The translations under genes were made by a program, and so were the position numbers. This document shows, piece by piece, positions 9,713 through 14,376 of a stretch of DNA of 14,376 bases. The stretch is from Salpingoeca rosetta (lineage: Eukaryota > Opisthokonta > Choanoflagellata > Craspedida > Salpingoecidae). How positions within the stretch are numbered: the first letter of the stretch is position 1; each line of letters begins with the position of its first letter. The notes beneath the pieces were generated by a model that worked only from the letters and a program-made list of their open reading frames with translations, was not told the origin of the DNA and made no database searches. The stretch spans positions 138,270 to 152,645 of the forward strand of contig NW_004754909.1 in the NCBI RefSeq assembly GCF_000188695.1, read 5' to 3'.

Positions 9713-10184
9713 TGTGTGTGTGCATGTGTGTGTGCGTGTGTAAGTATCACCCTGTCAACTCCCTCCCTCCCTCCCCACCCTGCCTCACCGTCACACCACG
9801 GCCTCTGCAGGTGAGCGAATTGACCTTGCGACGGAGCACGAGCGGTACCTGACCGAGCACATCTACAAGGGCCCCGTCATCCTCTACAACTACCCGAAGG
9901 AGATCAAGGTCAGCGCAAGCTCACGCCTCGTCCTGCTGTTGGTGGTGGTGACAACTGGTTGTTCGTTGTCGTCATGTGCATTCTCTCACGTGCCTTTTGC
10001 TTCGCCGCGTGTGTTCTTCTGCAGGCGTTTTACATGCGCGAGACGCACGACGAGTTTGATTCCGTCGCAGCAATGGACATTCTCGTGCCCAAGGTACACA
10101 CGCCAGCTCCACCCGAGGACAGAGACAGAAGGGGTTGCTGCTGTGGTTGTGGTTGTTGGTGCTTCCTTGTCATTTCAGATAGTT

Positions 10185-10248
<64 letters not shown>

Positions 10249-10422
10249 AATAGGCAATATATGTAATGTTATCTATGTGGTCGCAACATCTACGTCGTTG
10301 GTCTTCTCACTTGGCGGGGCAGCCACGGAGAGCCGAGCCGGCGATTTCCCGCTAGTCCGCTGTAACCGGGCATTCGGATTCGCCGTATAGATCTACCCTT
10401 TAATTCCCCCCGTGTCCAAGGA

Positions 10423-10470
<48 letters not shown>

Positions 10471-11018
10471 CTCACTCACACACACACACACATACTCACA
10501 CACATACTCACGCACATACACACACATACACACACACATACTCCATCGCGTGCATCAGATTGGAGAGCTCGTTGGCGGGAGTCAGCGCGAGGAGCGGCTT
10601 GACGTGCTGCGCCGCCGTCTGCAGGAGGCCGGACTCGACGAGAGCGACTACGAGTGGTACCTCGACCTCCGCCGCTTCGGCACCGTGCCGCACTCCGGTT
10701 TCGGCCTCGGCTTTGAGCGCCTCGTACGTCGAGTGTGATCCGTGGTCACGCGTGGTGATTGGTTGATGGTGGTGGTGGAGGTGGTGGTGGTGGAGGTGTG
10801 GGTTGTGGGTTGTGGTGTGGGTTGTTGGGAAATTGCGTTTGGCGGCTTGCTTACGGTGGTGCTCTTGCATGCAAGCAACTTTGTTCAAACTTACACAACT
10901 CACACCCTCCCTCCCCCTTTGTTGTGTCCCACCAACGCCCCAGATCATGCTTGTGACGGGCATGGAGAACATTCGCGATGTCATTCCGTACCCGCGCCAC
11001 CCAGAGCACATCCCGTGA
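7016..11018 (+). CDS. Asparaginyl-tRNA synthetase, bacterial/plant type, 13 exons, 576 aa
   Basis: Exons: 7016-7175, 7343-7506, 7641-8010, 8206-8279, 8473-8586, 8749-8876, 8999-9065, 9258-9408, 9557-9652, 9811-9908, 10025-10093, 10559-10723, 10944-11018. The enzyme charges tRNA-Asn with asparagine using ATP (class IIb). N-terminal OB-fold anticodon-binding domain: [23 protein letters not shown]. Motif 1: [10 protein letters not shown] (Pro191). Motif 2: [19 protein letters not shown] with Arg329 and Glu331. Motif 3: [11 protein letters not shown] with Arg551. [12 protein letters not shown] and [12 protein letters not shown] are typical of AsnRS. An Ala/Lys/Glu-rich insertion at about 233-294 resembles a WHEP domain. 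[16 protein letters not shown] matches, from memory, the bacterial, plant and mitochondrial AsnRS type rather than the human cytosolic NARS1 type. ATG 7016 has A at -3 and follows CCACGACC. Length is close to the family norm. Confidence 0.95.
8011..8122 (+). repeat. Impure TG microsatellite in synthetase intron 3
   Basis: TG-rich sequence begins at the donor itself (GTGTGTGC) and becomes regular at about 8086-8120. Confidence 0.85.
9668..9741 (+). repeat. TG microsatellite in synthetase intron 9
   Basis: (TG)n with CATG and CTG variants, starting about 15 bases after the donor at 9653. Confidence 0.9.
10183..10545 (+). repeat. Two CA microsatellites flanking a unique island in synthetase intron 11
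   Basis: Within the 465-bp intron 10094-10558 a (CA)n tract of about 62 bp ends near 10245, followed by about 175 bp of non-repetitive, mixed-composition DNA (10246-10423). A second CA tract with CTCA and TACA variants then runs to about 10545, close to the acceptor at 10557-10558. I recognise no coding or RNA feature in the island. Confidence 0.85.
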
Positions 11019-11620
11019 GCTGCTGCCGCCATCCAGAGGAACAGGCAGAGCAGCATGCACTGCACAGCTTTGGTTGCTTGCTCAAATGTCGCTCTTCTTG
11101 CATGTGTGTGTGTGTGTGTGTACGCGTGTGGGTTTTGTTTGGTTCCGCCCTCTGCTTTCTTTGTCTGTTTTCGTTTTGCAATGTAGTGAGTGATTGATTT
11201 GCATAGTGTTCGCTCGTTCTCGTGTTCATTGGAATAGTTTTGTCCCTTGTCTCTCACGCGTTGCATGACTGCCAAGTACACAAAGTCATACAAACAAACA
11301 AAGCCCAGAGCACACACACACACACATTCACACATTCACACAGACACAGACACACACACATTCACACACATCGACTCAGCGTGTAACAAGCGTACGCAAA
11401 CATCGAGGCCAACAACACGTGTGCCTGCGTGCGTGTGTGTCACGAGGATGTTTTCGCCTTTTTGTCAGTGGTGGCAGCAGAGGTGCGCTTTCGTTTCCTG
11501 TCAGCACACGATGTTCAGGAGACGACAAGTGATTGTGAGTGATCGCATGAGTCAGTGAGGGGAGGGGAATGGCAAGATAGTGTCAATGCAAGCAATGGAC
11601 ATGGCACAGGGTTGGTGTCA
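11019..11620. other. Intergenic region between convergent genes
   Basis: This holds the 3' regions of the synthetase (plus) and of the acidic INO80E-like gene (minus). A short TG tract lies at about 11102-11120 and an impure CA/CATTCA tract at about 11309-11371. No AATAAA is visible for either gene, and I see no further ORF with support. Confidence 0.6.
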
Positions 11621-13885
<2,265 letters not shown>

Positions 13886-14143
13886 CCTTGCTGGTTGCTT
13901 CGTCTTTGTGTGGCAGCGGTATTGCTGCTGTCTGCCGTGTGTGTGTATGTGTGTGTGTGTGTATGTGTGTGTGTGTGTGTTCGCGCGCGTGTACGATTGC
14001 CTTCCTCGGTCGCAAGCTTCGATGGAGGTGTGTGGTGGGGACGCACGACAGTGGGGGGATTGTGTGTCTTCGTGTGTGCGTTTGCTTTGCTTTGCTTTGT
14101 GTGCGCGCACTTCCACTGGTGTCCTATTTCTAGCCCAATATGG
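13886..14143. other. Region between two minus-strand genes, with TG tract at about 13937-13980
   Basis: These roughly 260 bases lie upstream of the acidic gene's ATG and downstream of the poly(A) signal of the next gene. They must hold the 5' leader and probably the promoter of the acidic gene. The frame stays open upstream to an ATG at 14116, but that part translates to His/Thr repeats from the CA tract and looks non-coding. No TATA-like element is clear. Confidence 0.55.
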
Positions 14144-14149
14144 TTTATT
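14144..14149 (-). promoter_or_regulatory. AATAAA polyadenylation signal
   Basis: AATAAA on the minus strand begins three bases after the TAG stop of the partial terminal exon. It is the only canonical signal found right behind a predicted stop in this window and supports that exon call. Confidence 0.6.
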
Positions 14150-14152
14150 GGC

Positions 14153-14267
14153 CTATGGCTCGTCGAAGAGGCCGCAGGCGGTGATCTTGAGCGGTTTGAG
14201 GGGCCGCTGGTTGAACGTCTCACACGCCTCCACAGCTGCCAGCACAGCGCTCCCACGGTACACTTGC
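14153..14267 (-). CDS. Last exon of an unidentified gene (partial)
   Basis: On the minus strand an acceptor TGCACTGCAG is followed by an exon that translates in one open frame as QVYRGSAVLAAVEACETF, continues through NQRPLKPLKI, and ends TACGLFDEP with a TAG stop at 14155-14153. The first base completes a codon from an upstream exon outside the window. The composition is that of a normal globular protein, unlike the surrounding microsatellites, and a poly(A) signal follows. I do not recognise the family. The gene is on the same strand as, and upstream of, the acidic gene. Confidence 0.6.
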
Positions 14268-14280
14268 CTGCAGTGCAGTT

Positions 14281-14376
<96 letters not shown>
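14281..14376. repeat. (TG)n microsatellite running off the window edge
   Basis: At least 96 bp of perfect TG repeat reach the end of the window. On the minus strand this is a CA tract ahead of the acceptor of the partial terminal exon, so it lies in an intron of that gene. Confidence 0.95.

Noticed and set aside
10300..10400. Possible tRNA or Pol III element in the intron island
   Set aside because: I could not fold a cloverleaf or find convincing A and B boxes on either strand.
13886..14116. Upstream in-frame ATG of the acidic gene at 14116
   Set aside because: The extension translates mostly to His/Thr repeats from a CA tract and overlaps the likely promoter region. The ATG at 13885 starts a sensible acidic protein.

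Overview
The window is nuclear DNA of a eukaryote with short, GC-rich, intron-dense genes and very many (CA)n/(TG)n microsatellites. Every intron in the models below is GT-AG. The gene content (a metazoan-style ROCO protein with TIR and SAM domains, and an INO80E-like chromatin protein) together with the compact layout suggests a unicellular holozoan, most likely a choanoflagellate of the Salpingoeca kind. That taxonomic call is inference, not proof.

Layout: (1) 122-6611, plus strand: a 13-exon gene for a protein of about 1350 residues with ankyrin repeats, Roc GTPase, COR, TIR and SAM domains. Its ankyrin part is a tandem array of 33-codon, phase-0 exons, each followed by a near-copy of the same GT-rich intron. 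(2) 7016-11018, plus strand (possible earlier start at 6920): a 13-exon asparaginyl-tRNA synthetase of bacterial/plant type, about 576 residues, with a WHEP-like helical insertion. (3) 11621-13885, minus strand, convergent with gene 2: a 6-exon gene for a 404-residue protein with a very acidic N-terminal half and a C-terminal coiled coil resembling INO80 complex subunit E. (4) 14153-14267, minus strand: the last exon of a further gene of unknown function, with AATAAA directly after the stop. The sequence between and within genes is rich in CA/TG tracts.

The genes do not form a pathway; synthetase and chromatin protein look like housekeeping neighbours. The striking locus is gene 1. It joins a DAPK1-like ankyrin-Roc-COR body to SARM1-like TIR and SAM modules, and its ankyrin repeats sit in a nearly identical exon-intron array. 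In the closest pair of units the exon differs more than the intron, and all the exon differences change amino acids. This is the architecture expected of a rapidly diversifying NLR-like immune or self/non-self receptor, and it is the best candidate for an undescribed system here.
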